From an uncultured Collinsella sp. (GTDB lineage: Bacteria; Actinomycetota; Coriobacteriia; Coriobacteriales; Coriobacteriaceae): 51,711 nt of DNA. The stretch is from contig CALGZX010000028.1 in the NCBI GenBank assembly GCA_937934165.1, forward strand, positions 1 through 51,711. The letters are read 5' to 3'. This document shows positions 15,040-23,416 of this stretch, piece by piece (within the stretch, counting starts at the first letter, position 1; each line of letters opens with the position of its first letter). A program made the translations under genes and the position numbers. The notes under the pieces were generated by a model. It had not been told where the DNA came from, made no database searches, and worked only from the letters and a program-made list of their open reading frames with translations.

Positions 15040-16542
15040 CTAGTCCTGGGCCTTGATGCTCGGCAGGAGAATCTGGGCGAGGTAGTCGGTCTCGAGTTTG
15101 GTCGCGGCGTCTGCCTTGCTGTCTTTACCGACCAGGTCGTTTTTAATCTGGCTGTATGTGTAGCGGTTGCCGGTCGTGAGCTCGACAAGCTCAATCGCCG
15201 TATCCATGGGGTAGGTCGACACAGGGTTCTGCGTGCGCCCGTTGATGGTTTGCGGGATCACATGCGGATAGACAGGACCGCTCGCATAGACGGTGTAGCC
15301 GTTGCCCAGGCCGACCGTGCCCAAAACTGTATCGCCGTCGTCGGGCGTAAAGGTCTCGCCGTCGCGCACCGCGACAAGCGTCACGATTGGCGTATTGGCG
15401 TCATCGCCCAGATAAATGCACAGCGTACTGCCGTTTTGCCAGGTTGCGACCTTGCCATACCACTCAACCGGAATATCGAGCTGATACAGATCCGTCGCCT
15501 TGTGTCGAGCGTCGGCATCGCGGGCGGACTGTGCCTCGCTTGCGCTTACGGCGTTGGCGGCGGCATCGCGGCGCGTAATTGCCGCCTGCTGGAGTATCTT
15601 TGCCGCGGCGGCAGAGCTCGCGCCGCCTTCCTCGGCATACTTGGCGGCGGCATCGATCTGGTCGTCAGTCACCGTGTCGGCCGAAGGCACCTTGAGCTTA
15701 AAGGTGGCCTGGGCACTCAAATCCTGCCCATCGCTCTTAATGGTGACCTGCGCCTTGGTGGTCGGCACGGTGTAAATGGTACCGTCGGCTGCGATGGGGG
15801 ACCCAGCGATGGAGAGCGTATAGTCACCGGGCAGCAGCTTAATGCCGCGACCATGCTCGCCAACGTAGAGCGTTTCGCTCACGGAAGAACCGTCGGAATC
15901 CTGCCCGCTCACCTGTACGGGAATCTTGGAGCCAGTTGAGCAGTCGAGGCCCGCGGCATGCACGCCAATCTGCACCGACATCATCGTGTGTGCACTGGCG
16001 GCGACAGCGGCAGCCTGCTCTTGCTGATATCCGTTCCAGGCAGCATAGCCTGCGCCGCCGGCGACGAGCGCGACGGCCACAACGCCGGCAACCATCAGGT
16101 TGCGGCGCTTGGGCGACATCTTACGATGACGAACCTCGGCTTCGCGTGCCGAAGGAACGGACGGTAGGGGAATATCGCCCATGGCGATGGTCTCGTCCAC
16201 GGCAGGCGCAGAGCCTAAGCCAGGGAGCTCGCGGGTCAGTGAATCTTCGGCCGGCAAGTTGTCGAGCAAGATGGTTTCCTCGCTCGTGTCGGATCCGGGC
16301 TGGCCGTCGGCCTCGCATTCGGATTCCTCGTGCCCCGCCTCGTCTTCGGCGGGCGCGGCGCCATCGTCTTTTGCATCCCGATCATCGGGCTGCGCCTCGA
16401 TTTCCGGCTCATCCTGCACATCAACGCTCGAATCGTCAAACGCAATCTCGGCCAGCGCGATCTGGTCTAGGCTCTCCAGGGCCTCGGCACACGCTTCTGC
16501 ATCTTGGGCCGCATCCTCTTGGCCCATCGTCTCATCTTTCAT
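15040..16542 (-). CDS. Hypothetical anchored envelope protein with acidic cytoplasmic tail
   Basis: Not recognised as a named family. The 500-aa product starts MKDETMGQED with a highly acidic, disordered N-terminal region (about 1-140), then basic residues RHRKMSPKRRN and one membrane span (about 150-170), followed by an extracytoplasmic part. The latter contains a beta-rich segment with LLPGDYTLSIAGSPI, an alanine-rich helical stretch (AAKYAEEGGASSAAAAKIL) and a C-terminal domain. This topology suits a surface sensor or envelope factor. ATG at 16542 follows GGGGG by 4 nt; a longer frame to 16605 lacks a good site. Confidence 0.65.
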   Translation of the reverse strand: MKDETMGQEDAAQDAEACAEALESLDQIALAEIAFDDSSVDVQDEPEIEAQPDDRDAKDDGAAPAEDEAGHEESECEADGQPGSDTSEETILLDNLPAEDSLTRELPGLGSAPAVDETIAMGDIPLPSVPSAREAEVRHRKMSPKRRNLMVAGVVAVALVAGGAGYAAWNGYQQEQAAAVAASAHTMMSVQIGVHAAGLDCSTGSKIPVQVSGQDSDGSSVSETLYVGEHGRGIKLLPGDYTLSIAGSPIAADGTIYTVPTTKAQVTIKSDGQDLSAQATFKLKVPSADTVTDDQIDAAAKYAEEGGASSAAAAKILQQAAITRRDAAANAVSASEAQSARDADARHKATDLYQLDIPVEWYGKVATWQNGSTLCIYLGDDANTPIVTLVAVRDGETFTPDDGDTVLGTVGLGNGYTVYASGPVYPHVIPQTINGRTQNPVSTYPMDTAIELVELTTGNRYTYSQIKNDLVGKDSKADAATKLETDYLAQILLPSIKAQD

Positions 16543-16664
16543 ATATCCCCCAAGCTCAATATCGGGACAACACTGTACCCAAAAATGGAGCCATATAAAG
16601 CGCATGCGAAATATAAGATCCGATTTAACCCGAGTGCATCGTTCAGCCGCATCCTCGCGGCAGC

Positions 16665-16705
16665 AAAAAGCCCCCGGAACGCGGACGAATCACATTCCGG
16701 GGGCT
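16665..16705 (-). terminator. Intrinsic terminator downstream of the DUF5692 gene
   Basis: On the minus strand AGCCCCCGGAA pairs with TTCCGGGGGCT and is followed by TTTTT (complement of 16665-16669). It closes the tetR-DUF5692 transcript. Confidence 0.82.
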
Positions 16706-16775
16706 CTGCAATGCGTTGAGTTGCGCGGAGCCGGCTATGCGGTTTCGTACTCAAGCGATGTTTGTGCCAGGCGCG

Positions 16776-17783
16776 TTACTCGGCGTGAGCGTAATCAACC
16801 TTGGCGCGGCGAGCGGTAGCCTTCTCCCAATCGCTGGTGCCCTCAAAGACATCCTGCTTGTAGGGATTGCGGCCGAGCTTCTTGGCGCGGTAGGCGATGT
16901 AGATGATCGCGGCGACGTTGGCGATCAGTGCGGCGATCGAGACCGCGGTAGCGGCGCCGGGGTCGAGCGTGGAGTGGGTCACAAAGATGGACTCCTCCTG
17001 GAAGTAGGGGAACACCTGGGCAAACATGCACCAAATAGCAAGCGTAAAGGCGCGGTTCTGGATCCAGCCGCCCTTGTTCCAGATAAAGGCGGCGACGGTG
17101 GGCGCCAGCAACAGCGCAAAGCCGCAGAACCAGGAGTGGGTGGGCAGGCAGTTGTAGGTGTAGCAGAAGTTCCAGATATCGTAGGCGATGATGTAGACCC
17201 AGGTCATGTCGGGCCACAGCATGTCAGTCTGATCCTCGGAGGCGTAGACGCTCCACCAACCGGTCATGCAGAAGATGTTGATGATACCGGCGATGCCGTT
17301 GAACACGTTGTTCCAGCCGGCCAGCTGCGTAGCACCTTCGGAGGTGACCCAGGTGGACTCGCCCAGGACAAAGAAGTGATAGGCGCTCTCGAAGTCGGAC
17401 ACGACGGCGATCATGATGTTGATGGCGACGATCACAAACGGCCATGCGCGGAACCAATGCGCCTTGCCGATCTTGCCCCACTGGTACTTAATGGCAATGA
17501 AGCCCCAGCAACCGGCCAGCGCCGCGTATACCTTGGCGTAGTGGAACCAGCTGTTCTGGTACACATGGGTGGGGTTGGTGAGCGCCCACTCGGCACCCTG
17601 CGAGACGCCGATGGCGATGGCGACGCAGTAGATGGTCATGGCCAGCGGAGCCACGCCAAAGATGATTGCCGCGCCCAGCTTGGTGCGGCGGCCGACCTCG
17701 TTGAGCACGATCAGGCCAATAAAGACCATGGCCCAGCCGGCCCAGTGGATAAGGGTATCGCTACCCCAAACATCGAACAGCAT
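16776..17783 (-). CDS. DUF5692 family multi-pass membrane protein
   Basis: The 335-aa product is very hydrophobic, with roughly eight or nine predicted membrane spans, and is rich in aromatic residues (WFHYAKVYAALAGCWGFIAIKYQW, FCYTYNCLPTHSWF). It matches what I know of DUF5692 proteins of Coriobacteriia, but that assignment is from memory. Function is unknown; transport or a membrane redox role are possibilities. AAAGGAGAG precedes the start. It lies 63 nt downstream of the tetR gene on the same strand, and both are divergent from a large flavoprotein, so the three likely form one regulon. Confidence 0.72.
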   Translation of the reverse strand: MLFDVWGSDTLIHWAGWAMVFIGLIVLNEVGRRTKLGAAIIFGVAPLAMTIYCVAIAIGVSQGAEWALTNPTHVYQNSWFHYAKVYAALAGCWGFIAIKYQWGKIGKAHWFRAWPFVIVAINIMIAVVSDFESAYHFFVLGESTWVTSEGATQLAGWNNVFNGIAGIINIFCMTGWWSVYASEDQTDMLWPDMTWVYIIAYDIWNFCYTYNCLPTHSWFCGFALLLAPTVAAFIWNKGGWIQNRAFTLAIWCMFAQVFPYFQEESIFVTHSTLDPGAATAVSIAALIANVAAIIYIAYRAKKLGRNPYKQDVFEGTSDWEKATARRAKVDYAHAE

Positions 17784-17846
17784 GCTGCTCTCCTTTCACA
17801 CGCCCGCGGCCCCTCTTCTGATCGCGGGCAGTTTGGCCAAATGTCG

Positions 17847-18509
17847 TCAGTTCTGGGGCTTGCGCTCCGGATACTTGGCGGTATAGCCCTCGATGTGGAG
17901 TGTCGAGGCGATGATTTCCTTGACCGTCTCGTCGGGCACATCGGGGTGCGTGCGGATATACATCAACAACCCCATGATGAGGGTGTAGAACGTCTCGTAG
18001 ACATGATCGATGCGTAGCTCATGATGGGCGACAAAATCCACCACGGTGGTGTCGCAGATATACTGCGCCACGCGCTGGACCACGTTGTGCAAAAAGCCGC
18101 CGTAGAGCGCGCCACTGCTCGAGGTGAGCGTGCTCGGCAGCTCGTGGCCGCTGGCGACCAGGCGCTTAAAGAGCGGGGCGACGGTGTCGAGCGCGCCCTC
18201 GATATCGCCGACGGTGCGGTCGGCGTTCCACTGCTCGAGTTCGGAGATAAAGCCGTCGATCGCCTCGTCCATAACAGCGGTGACGGCGGCGTCCATATCG
18301 GCGAAGTAGTGGTAGAACAATGAACGCGTGCAACCGGCTCGCTTGGTCACGGCCGATACCGATAGGTGGGACACGCCCAGCTCGGAGCTTACGGTGCGCA
18401 CGGCATCGAGGATCTCGCGACGGCGTTCGTCGCCCGTCAGGCGCTTTGTCGCGCTATCGGATGCGGGGACGGCATCGACCACAGAGGTATCTGCTGCGTT
18501 GTTGCCCAT
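17847..18509 (-). CDS. TetR family transcriptional regulator
   Basis: The 220-aa product has a TetR DNA-binding domain at about residues 27-73 (RREILDAVRTVSSELGVSHLSVSAVTKRAGCTRSLFYHYF), preceded by an unstructured 25-residue tail, and a helical ligand-binding domain. The FYHYF recognition helix is canonical. It is divergent from the 925-aa oxidoreductase gene, with two perfect palindromes between them, so autorepression and control of the neighbour are expected. The ligand is unknown. Confidence 0.88.
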   Translation of the reverse strand: MGNNAADTSVVDAVPASDSATKRLTGDERRREILDAVRTVSSELGVSHLSVSAVTKRAGCTRSLFYHYFADMDAAVTAVMDEAIDGFISELEQWNADRTVGDIEGALDTVAPLFKRLVASGHELPSTLTSSSGALYGGFLHNVVQRVAQYICDTTVVDFVAHHELRIDHVYETFYTLIMGLLMYIRTHPDVPDETVKEIIASTLHIEGYTAKYPERKPQN

Positions 18510-18567
18510 GTTTTGCCGCCTTTCATCCTCTTTTGCCTGACCGTTCGCCTAACAGTCTTGAATATTG

Positions 18568-18605
18568 TTGACGGTTCGTCAATACTATTTTTGACACAAT
18601 GTCAA
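18568..18605. promoter_or_regulatory. Twin TetR-type operators
   Basis: TTGACGGTTCGTCAA (18568-18582) and TTGACACAATGTCAA (18591-18605) are each perfect palindromes with 6-bp arms and a 3-bp centre. Their centres are 23 bp apart. They lie in the 187-bp gap between tetR and the oxidoreductase gene and share the half-site TTGAC. Confidence 0.72.
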
Positions 18606-18696
18606 CAATGGCGGGTGAACGGCATGGGGGCATGCCCGGCCTGCAAAAAGAGGGGCGCCGCGGCCTCGTCGGGCTGCGGCAAGAGAAGGGACAACT

Positions 18697-21474
18697 ATGA
18701 TTCTCAACGGACCGGGGATTAGTTACACCGAGCCCGACATCGGTTCGGAGTTCGTGCCACCGCTTCCGGAGCATCCGCGCGAGGCAATCGTCAAGCTGTG
18801 CGAGCACTGCACCAACCGTCTGCTGCATCGCGATGAGCTGCTGGGCTACGAGTACTGGTCGTTTGCCGAGGCCGCAACCGACGAGCAGGCCGAAGCGCTC
18901 TGCAAGATGAAGATGCGCCGTCCCTATACGCTGCCCGAGATGGTCAAGCTCACCGGCATGCCCGAAGCCGATATCGAGAAGATGCTCGACGACATGAGCT
19001 ACACGGGTCTGCTCGAGTACAACTGGGAAAACCCCGAGCGCGCCAAGCAGTGGGTGCTGCCCATGCTGGTGCCGGGTTCCGCCGAGTTCCTCAACATGCG
19101 CGTGAGCCAGCTTGAGGAACATCCGGTCTATGCCAAGTTCTTTGAGCAGGCGTCCAAGGGACCGCTGTCCAAGGCCACGCCGATGGTGCCGCCCGGAGGC
19201 GCCGGCATCGGCATGCACGTCATTCCGGTCGAGAAGGCCATCGACGCCGCGAGCACCTCGGTGCCGATCGAGCATATCGAGCATTGGCTCGACAAATACG
19301 ATGGCAAATATGCCGCCAGCACCTGCAGCTGCCGCGCGAGCCGTCGCGTGATGGGCGAGGGCTGCGCTGACGACCCCGCCGACTGGTGCATTGCCGTGGG
19401 CGATATGGCCGACTATGTGGTTGAGACCGACCGCGGCCATTATGTAACGCGCGACGAGGTCTACGACATCCTGCGCCAGGCCGAGGACAACGGCTTTGTG
19501 CACCAGATCACCAACATCGACGGCGAGAACAAGATCTTCGCCATCTGCAACTGCAACGTCAACGTGTGCTATGCCCTGCGCACCTCGCAACTGTTCAACA
19601 CGCCCAACCTGTCGCGCTCGGCCTACGTCGCCAAGGTCGAGAAGGACAAGTGCGTGGCCTGCGGTCGCTGCGTTGAGGTGTGCCCGGCCGGTGCCGCCAA
19701 ACTGGGCCAAAAGGTCTGCAGCAAAAAGGCGGGCGGACAGGTGCCCGAGTATCCGCGCCAGGAGCTGCCCGATGCCACCAAATGGGATCACACCAAGTGG
19801 TCGCCCAACTACCGCAATGACAACCGCATCGAGACGCACGAGTCCGGCACCGCGCCCTGCAAGACGGCCTGCCCCGCGCATGTCGCCGTTCAGGGCTATT
19901 TGAAGCTCTCGGCTCAGGGTCGCTATGACGAGGCACTGGCGCTCATCAAGCGCGAGAACCCGCTGCCCGCTATCTGCGGCCGTGTGTGCAACCGCCGCTG
20001 TGAGGATGCCTGCACCCGCGGCCGTGTGGACGCCGCCGTGGCTATCGACGAGGTCAAGAAGTTCATCGCCCAGCGCGATCTGGATGCCGCGACCCGCTAT
20101 GTCCCGCCCGTGGTGACGCCGACGCGCGCCGGCGGCTTCGACCAGAAGATCGCCATCATCGGTGCCGGTCCGGCCGGCCTGTCCTGCGCTTTCTATCTGG
20201 CCGAGAAGGGCTACAAGCCCGTCGTGTTCGAGAAGAACGAGCGCCCGGGTGGCATGCTCACCTATGGCATTCCCAGCTTTAAGCTGCAGAAGGACGTCAT
20301 TGAGGCCGAGGTCGAGGTCATTCGCCTGATGGGTGCCGAGTTCCGCTATGGCGTGGAAGTCGGTCGCGACGTGACGCTCGACGAGCTGCGCGCGCAGGGC
20401 TTTAAAGCCTTCTACGTTGCCATCGGCTGCCAGGGTGGTCGCCTTGCCGGCATTCCGGGCGAGGATGCCGAGGACGTGACCGTGGCCGTCGACTTCCTTC
20501 GCGAGGTTAACAGCGGCAAGATCGATACCCTGTCCGGCCGCACCATTGTGGTGGGCGGCGGCAACGTGGCCATCGACGTTGCCCGCAACGCCTGCCGTCT
20601 GGGTTCCGAGCACGTTGAGATGTTCTGCCTGGAGAGCGAGGCCCAGATGCCCGCCAGCGAGGAGGAGCGTCGCGAGGCCGTTGAGGACGGCGCGCACATC
20701 AGCTGCGGTTGGGGCCCCAAGGAAGTTCACCTGGACGAGGCCGGTCGTGTGTGCGGCATCACCTTCAAGCGCTGCACGCGTGTCTTTGACGACGAGGGCC
20801 GTTTTGCGCCCGAGTACGACGAGAACGATCTGCGCCGTGTCGATGCCGACCGTGTCGTCATGTCCATCGGCCAGTCCATCGTGTGGGGCGACCTGCTGGC
20901 TGGCTCCAAGGTGGAGCTTGGCCGTGGTCAGGGTGCCCTTGCCGATCCCCAGACCTACCAGACCGCCGAACCCGACATCTTTGTGGGCGGCGACGTCTAT
21001 ACTGGTCCGAGCTTTGCCATCGACGCCATCGCTGCCGGTCACGAGGCCGCCGTGTCCATCCACCGCTTTGTGCAGCCGGGCTCCACGCTCACCATCGGCC
21101 GCAACCAGCGCCGCTACACCGCGCTCGACCGCGACGACGTTGTGCTCGAGGGCTACGACAACGCGAGCCGCGAGGTTGCCCACGTTGACCGTGAGCGCGA
21201 GAAGGCCGCGCCATTTAGCGAGTACGTCGAGACCTTTACCGAAGAGCAGGTGCGCGCCGAGACCGCCCGTTGCCTGGGCTGCGGTGCCTCGATCGTCGAC
21301 CCCAACAAGTGCATCGGTTGCGGCCTGTGCACCACCAAGTGCGCGTTCGACGCCATCCATCTGGATCGCGACCGCCCCGAGTGCTCCACGATGGTCAAAT
21401 ACGAGCAAAAGCTCCCAAGCCTCGGCAAGTATGCGCTCAAGCGTGCGATTAAGATTAAATTCGGTCGTAAATAG
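18697..21474 (+). CDS. GltD-like FAD/NAD(P)-dependent oxidoreductase with several 4Fe-4S sites
   Basis: A 925-aa soluble electron-transfer enzyme. Residues 1-300 hold cysteine clusters (CEHC, CSCRASR, CNCNVNVC) with no family I can name. At about 316-327 comes a ferredoxin motif CVACGRCVEVCP. From about 390 a GltD-type Fe-S domain (CKTACPAHVAVQGYLK, CGRVCNRRCEDAC) leads into the FAD fold IAIIGAGPAGLSCAFYL and NAD(P) fold TIVVGGGNVAIDVAR. A second ferredoxin-type pair, CLGCGA and CIGCGLCTTKCAF, lies near the end. Resembles NADPH-dependent glutamate synthase small-subunit proteins, without the large subunit. GAGAAGGGA precedes the ATG. Confidence 0.85.
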   Translation: MILNGPGISYTEPDIGSEFVPPLPEHPREAIVKLCEHCTNRLLHRDELLGYEYWSFAEAATDEQAEALCKMKMRRPYTLPEMVKLTGMPEADIEKMLDDMSYTGLLEYNWENPERAKQWVLPMLVPGSAEFLNMRVSQLEEHPVYAKFFEQASKGPLSKATPMVPPGGAGIGMHVIPVEKAIDAASTSVPIEHIEHWLDKYDGKYAASTCSCRASRRVMGEGCADDPADWCIAVGDMADYVVETDRGHYVTRDEVYDILRQAEDNGFVHQITNIDGENKIFAICNCNVNVCYALRTSQLFNTPNLSRSAYVAKVEKDKCVACGRCVEVCPAGAAKLGQKVCSKKAGGQVPEYPRQELPDATKWDHTKWSPNYRNDNRIETHESGTAPCKTACPAHVAVQGYLKLSAQGRYDEALALIKRENPLPAICGRVCNRRCEDACTRGRVDAAVAIDEVKKFIAQRDLDAATRYVPPVVTPTRAGGFDQKIAIIGAGPAGLSCAFYLAEKGYKPVVFEKNERPGGMLTYGIPSFKLQKDVIEAEVEVIRLMGAEFRYGVEVGRDVTLDELRAQGFKAFYVAIGCQGGRLAGIPGEDAEDVTVAVDFLREVNSGKIDTLSGRTIVVGGGNVAIDVARNACRLGSEHVEMFCLESEAQMPASEEERREAVEDGAHISCGWGPKEVHLDEAGRVCGITFKRCTRVFDDEGRFAPEYDENDLRRVDADRVVMSIGQSIVWGDLLAGSKVELGRGQGALADPQTYQTAEPDIFVGGDVYTGPSFAIDAIAAGHEAAVSIHRFVQPGSTLTIGRNQRRYTALDRDDVVLEGYDNASREVAHVDREREKAAPFSEYVETFTEEQVRAETARCLGCGASIVDPNKCIGCGLCTTKCAFDAIHLDRDRPECSTMVKYEQKLPSLGKYALKRAIKIKFGRK

Positions 21475-21489
21475 GTAACCATGGCGGGT

Positions 21490-21525
21490 AAGGGGACGGC
21501 GCAGACTAGATTTCGCCGTCCCCTT
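21490..21525 (+). terminator. Inverted repeat after the oxidoreductase gene
   Basis: AAGGGGACGGCG (21490-21501) and CGCCGTCCCCTT (21514-21525) are perfect complements with a 12-nt loop, followed by GCTTT. It may terminate the long gene; its GGGGAC core also resembles the repeat families of this window. Confidence 0.6.
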
Positions 21526-21570
21526 GCTTTGAGTGTGCATCGAATCAACCTCTGCAGAAAGGGTTTCGAC

Positions 21571-21999
21571 TTGCATGAATTAGGGATTGTGTATCACATT
21601 ATTCGCGATGTTGAGAACGTGGCGCGCGCTCATGGCGTGCGTCGCGTTTCGAGCGTGACGTTGCTGCTGGGCGAAGTCTCGGGCGTCGTTCCCGACTTGC
21701 TGCTCGACGCTTGGCGCTGGGCGGCAGATAAAAAGTCCATCACGCAGGGCGCTGAGCTTATCGTGGAGCCTGTCGAGGCCGTGACGCATTGCGAGGCGTG
21801 TGGCCGCGACTATGCGACGGTCGAGCACGGCAAGATCTGCCCCCATTGCGGCAGCGGCGAGACATACCTGCTGCAGGGCCAGGAGGTCATGATCAAGCAG
21901 ATCGAGACCCCCGACGAGGATCCAGCAGACGCTGCCCCCGACGGCCCTTCTGACGCTCCCGACGCCGTCGACGCCGCCAACCCCCTCCACATCGTCTAA
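21571..21999 (+). CDS. hypA: HypA-like nickel metallochaperone
   Basis: HypA delivers nickel during [NiFe]-hydrogenase maturation. The 142-aa product begins with HELGIVYHI when read from the TTG at 21571, giving the MHE nickel site of the family. It carries the zinc ribbon CEACGRDYATVEHGKICPHC near residues 71-92. The tail after about residue 110 is a disordered acidic Asp/Pro/Ala extension not found in most HypA. AAAGGG lies 8-13 nt before the TTG; upstream in-frame starts do not encode family sequence. No other hyp or hydrogenase gene is in the window, so the link to the upstream flavoprotein is only positional. Confidence 0.85.
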   Translation: MHELGIVYHIIRDVENVARAHGVRRVSSVTLLLGEVSGVVPDLLLDAWRWAADKKSITQGAELIVEPVEAVTHCEACGRDYATVEHGKICPHCGSGETYLLQGQEVMIKQIETPDEDPADAAPDGPSDAPDAVDAANPLHIV

Positions 22000-22003
22000 C
22001 TTG

Positions 22004-22083
22004 GTCGTTGGGGACGTTCTTAAACGACTAGTCAAACAAGAACGTCCCCAACGACTAGTCGTTTAAGAACGTCCCCAATGACT
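22004..22083. repeat. GTTGGGGACGTTCTTAAACGACTAGTC repeat cluster
   Basis: One 30-nt unit (22004-22033) and an inverted unit (22053-22082) with a half unit (22040-22060) between them share GGGGACGTTCTTAAACGACT. They form long hairpins directly after hypA. Same general style as the GGGGACAG repeats at 6197. Confidence 0.78.
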
Positions 22084-22135
22084 ATTTTGAGTGGTTTCGT
22101 AGAACATAAGTCGCACTAATAGTCAAGTCATGTCT

Positions 22136-22338
22136 GTTTAAACAAAATAGCGGCAGTACAAGCGCATTCGCGCTTGCCAAAATCGATATTAATGAACAGC
22201 CTGTTTGTATCTGTAAAATGCATGGTTTGATGTGCGACGCCTTGGCGTGTAATGAGTCAAAAAGCAGTAAAGTAATCAACTTGTAACAAACCTAGACGTT
22301 TAAACAAAAAACCAACCTTTTGCGAATTTAGCTATAAT
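22136..22338 (+). promoter_or_regulatory. Promoter region of the mannose-family PTS operon
   Basis: GTTTAAACAAAA occurs twice (22136-22147 and 22298-22309). The GTTTAAAC part is a perfect palindrome. TATAAT is at 22333-22338, but the -35 position (AACCAA) is poor, so an activator bound at the nearer box is likely. The region is AT-rich. No sigma-54 type -24/-12 element is seen. Confidence 0.45.
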
Positions 22339-22408
22339 TCCACAAACCAAACAGGTATACTTCCTTAATGTCGTGTAGGAAATACGTAGACAAAAAGGAG
22401 GTTATGTG

Positions 22409-23398
22409 ATGGTAAGTATTGTTCTTGCTAGCCACGGGGACTTGGCTGCTGGAATCAAGCAGACGGGCTCGATGGTCTTTGGCGATCAGCCGTCTGTAGC
22501 CGTGGTCTCGCTCGAGCCGAGCATGGGCCCCGACGACTTCCGTGCCAAGGTCGAGGAAGCAGTCGCTTCCTTCGAGGACCAGGAGCAGGTGCTCTTCCTC
22601 GTTGATCTGTGGGGCGGCACGCCGTTCAACCAGATCAGCGGGCTCATCGAGGGCCACGATTCCTGGGCTATCGTCACCGGTGTCAACCTGCCTATGCTCA
22701 TCGAGGCATATTCGCAGCGCTTTGACGCAAAGAACACTGCACATGCGATCGCAAAACATCTCGTGACTGAGGCCAAGGCTGGCGTGCGCGTCAAGCCCGA
22801 GTCTCTGGAGCCCGAGGAGAAGAAGCCGGCTGTGGCCGCTGCTGCTCCTGCAGGCGCCATCCCTCCGGGAACGGTCATCGGCGACGGGCACATCAAGATT
22901 GCCCACGTCCGTATCGACACCCGTCTGCTGCATGGTCAGGTGGCCACCACGTGGACCAAGCAGATCAACCCCAACCGCATCATCGTGGTTTCCGACGGCG
23001 TTGCTCACGACGAGCTCCGCAAGACCATGATCGAGCAGGCTGCCCCTCCGGGAGTCCATGCCAACGTCGTTCCCATCAAGAAGATGGCCGAGGTCGTCAA
23101 GGACACGCGCTTTGGTGACACCAAGGCCATGCTGCTCTTCGAGAACCCGCAGGATCTGCTCAAGGCCATCGAGGCCGGCGTCGACATCAAGGAAGTCAAC
23201 ATCGGTTCCATGGCTCACTCCAAGGGCAAGGTCGTCGTCACCAACGCCGTCGCTATGGGCGATGACGACGTCAAGACTCTCGAGGCCCTCAAGGCCAAGG
23301 GCGTCAAGTTCGAGGTCCGCAAGGTTCCTTCGGATTCCTCCGAGGATCTCGACGCCATGTTGAAGAAAGCTAAGGCCGAACTGGCCGCTCAAGCATAG
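22409..23398 (+). CDS. PTS mannose/fructose/sorbose family EIIAB protein
   Basis: Carries the phosphoryl transfer domains of a membrane PTS transporter. The IIA domain (1-125) has the active histidine in LASHGDLAAG (H9). An Ala/Pro-rich linker (about 138-155) follows. The IIB domain starts near 160 with the active histidine in RIDTRLLHGQV (H175). ATG 22409 follows AAGGAGG by 6 nt; the GTG just upstream is too close to that site. It is the first gene of an operon with IIC and IID. Substrate could be mannose, glucose, fructose or an amino sugar. Confidence 0.92.
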   Translation: MVSIVLASHGDLAAGIKQTGSMVFGDQPSVAVVSLEPSMGPDDFRAKVEEAVASFEDQEQVLFLVDLWGGTPFNQISGLIEGHDSWAIVTGVNLPMLIEAYSQRFDAKNTAHAIAKHLVTEAKAGVRVKPESLEPEEKKPAVAAAAPAGAIPPGTVIGDGHIKIAHVRIDTRLLHGQVATTWTKQINPNRIIVVSDGVAHDELRKTMIEQAAPPGVHANVVPIKKMAEVVKDTRFGDTKAMLLFENPQDLLKAIEAGVDIKEVNIGSMAHSKGKVVVTNAVAMGDDDVKTLEALKAKGVKFEVRKVPSDSSEDLDAMLKKAKAELAAQA

Positions 23399-23416
23399 TA
23401 AAGGAGGGTCCGATAC

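Noticed and set aside
18523..21576. 1017-codon antisense frame over the oxidoreductase gene
   Set aside because: Its sequence is typical antisense Gly/Asp/Leu-rich shadow, and the plus-strand protein has all family motifs.
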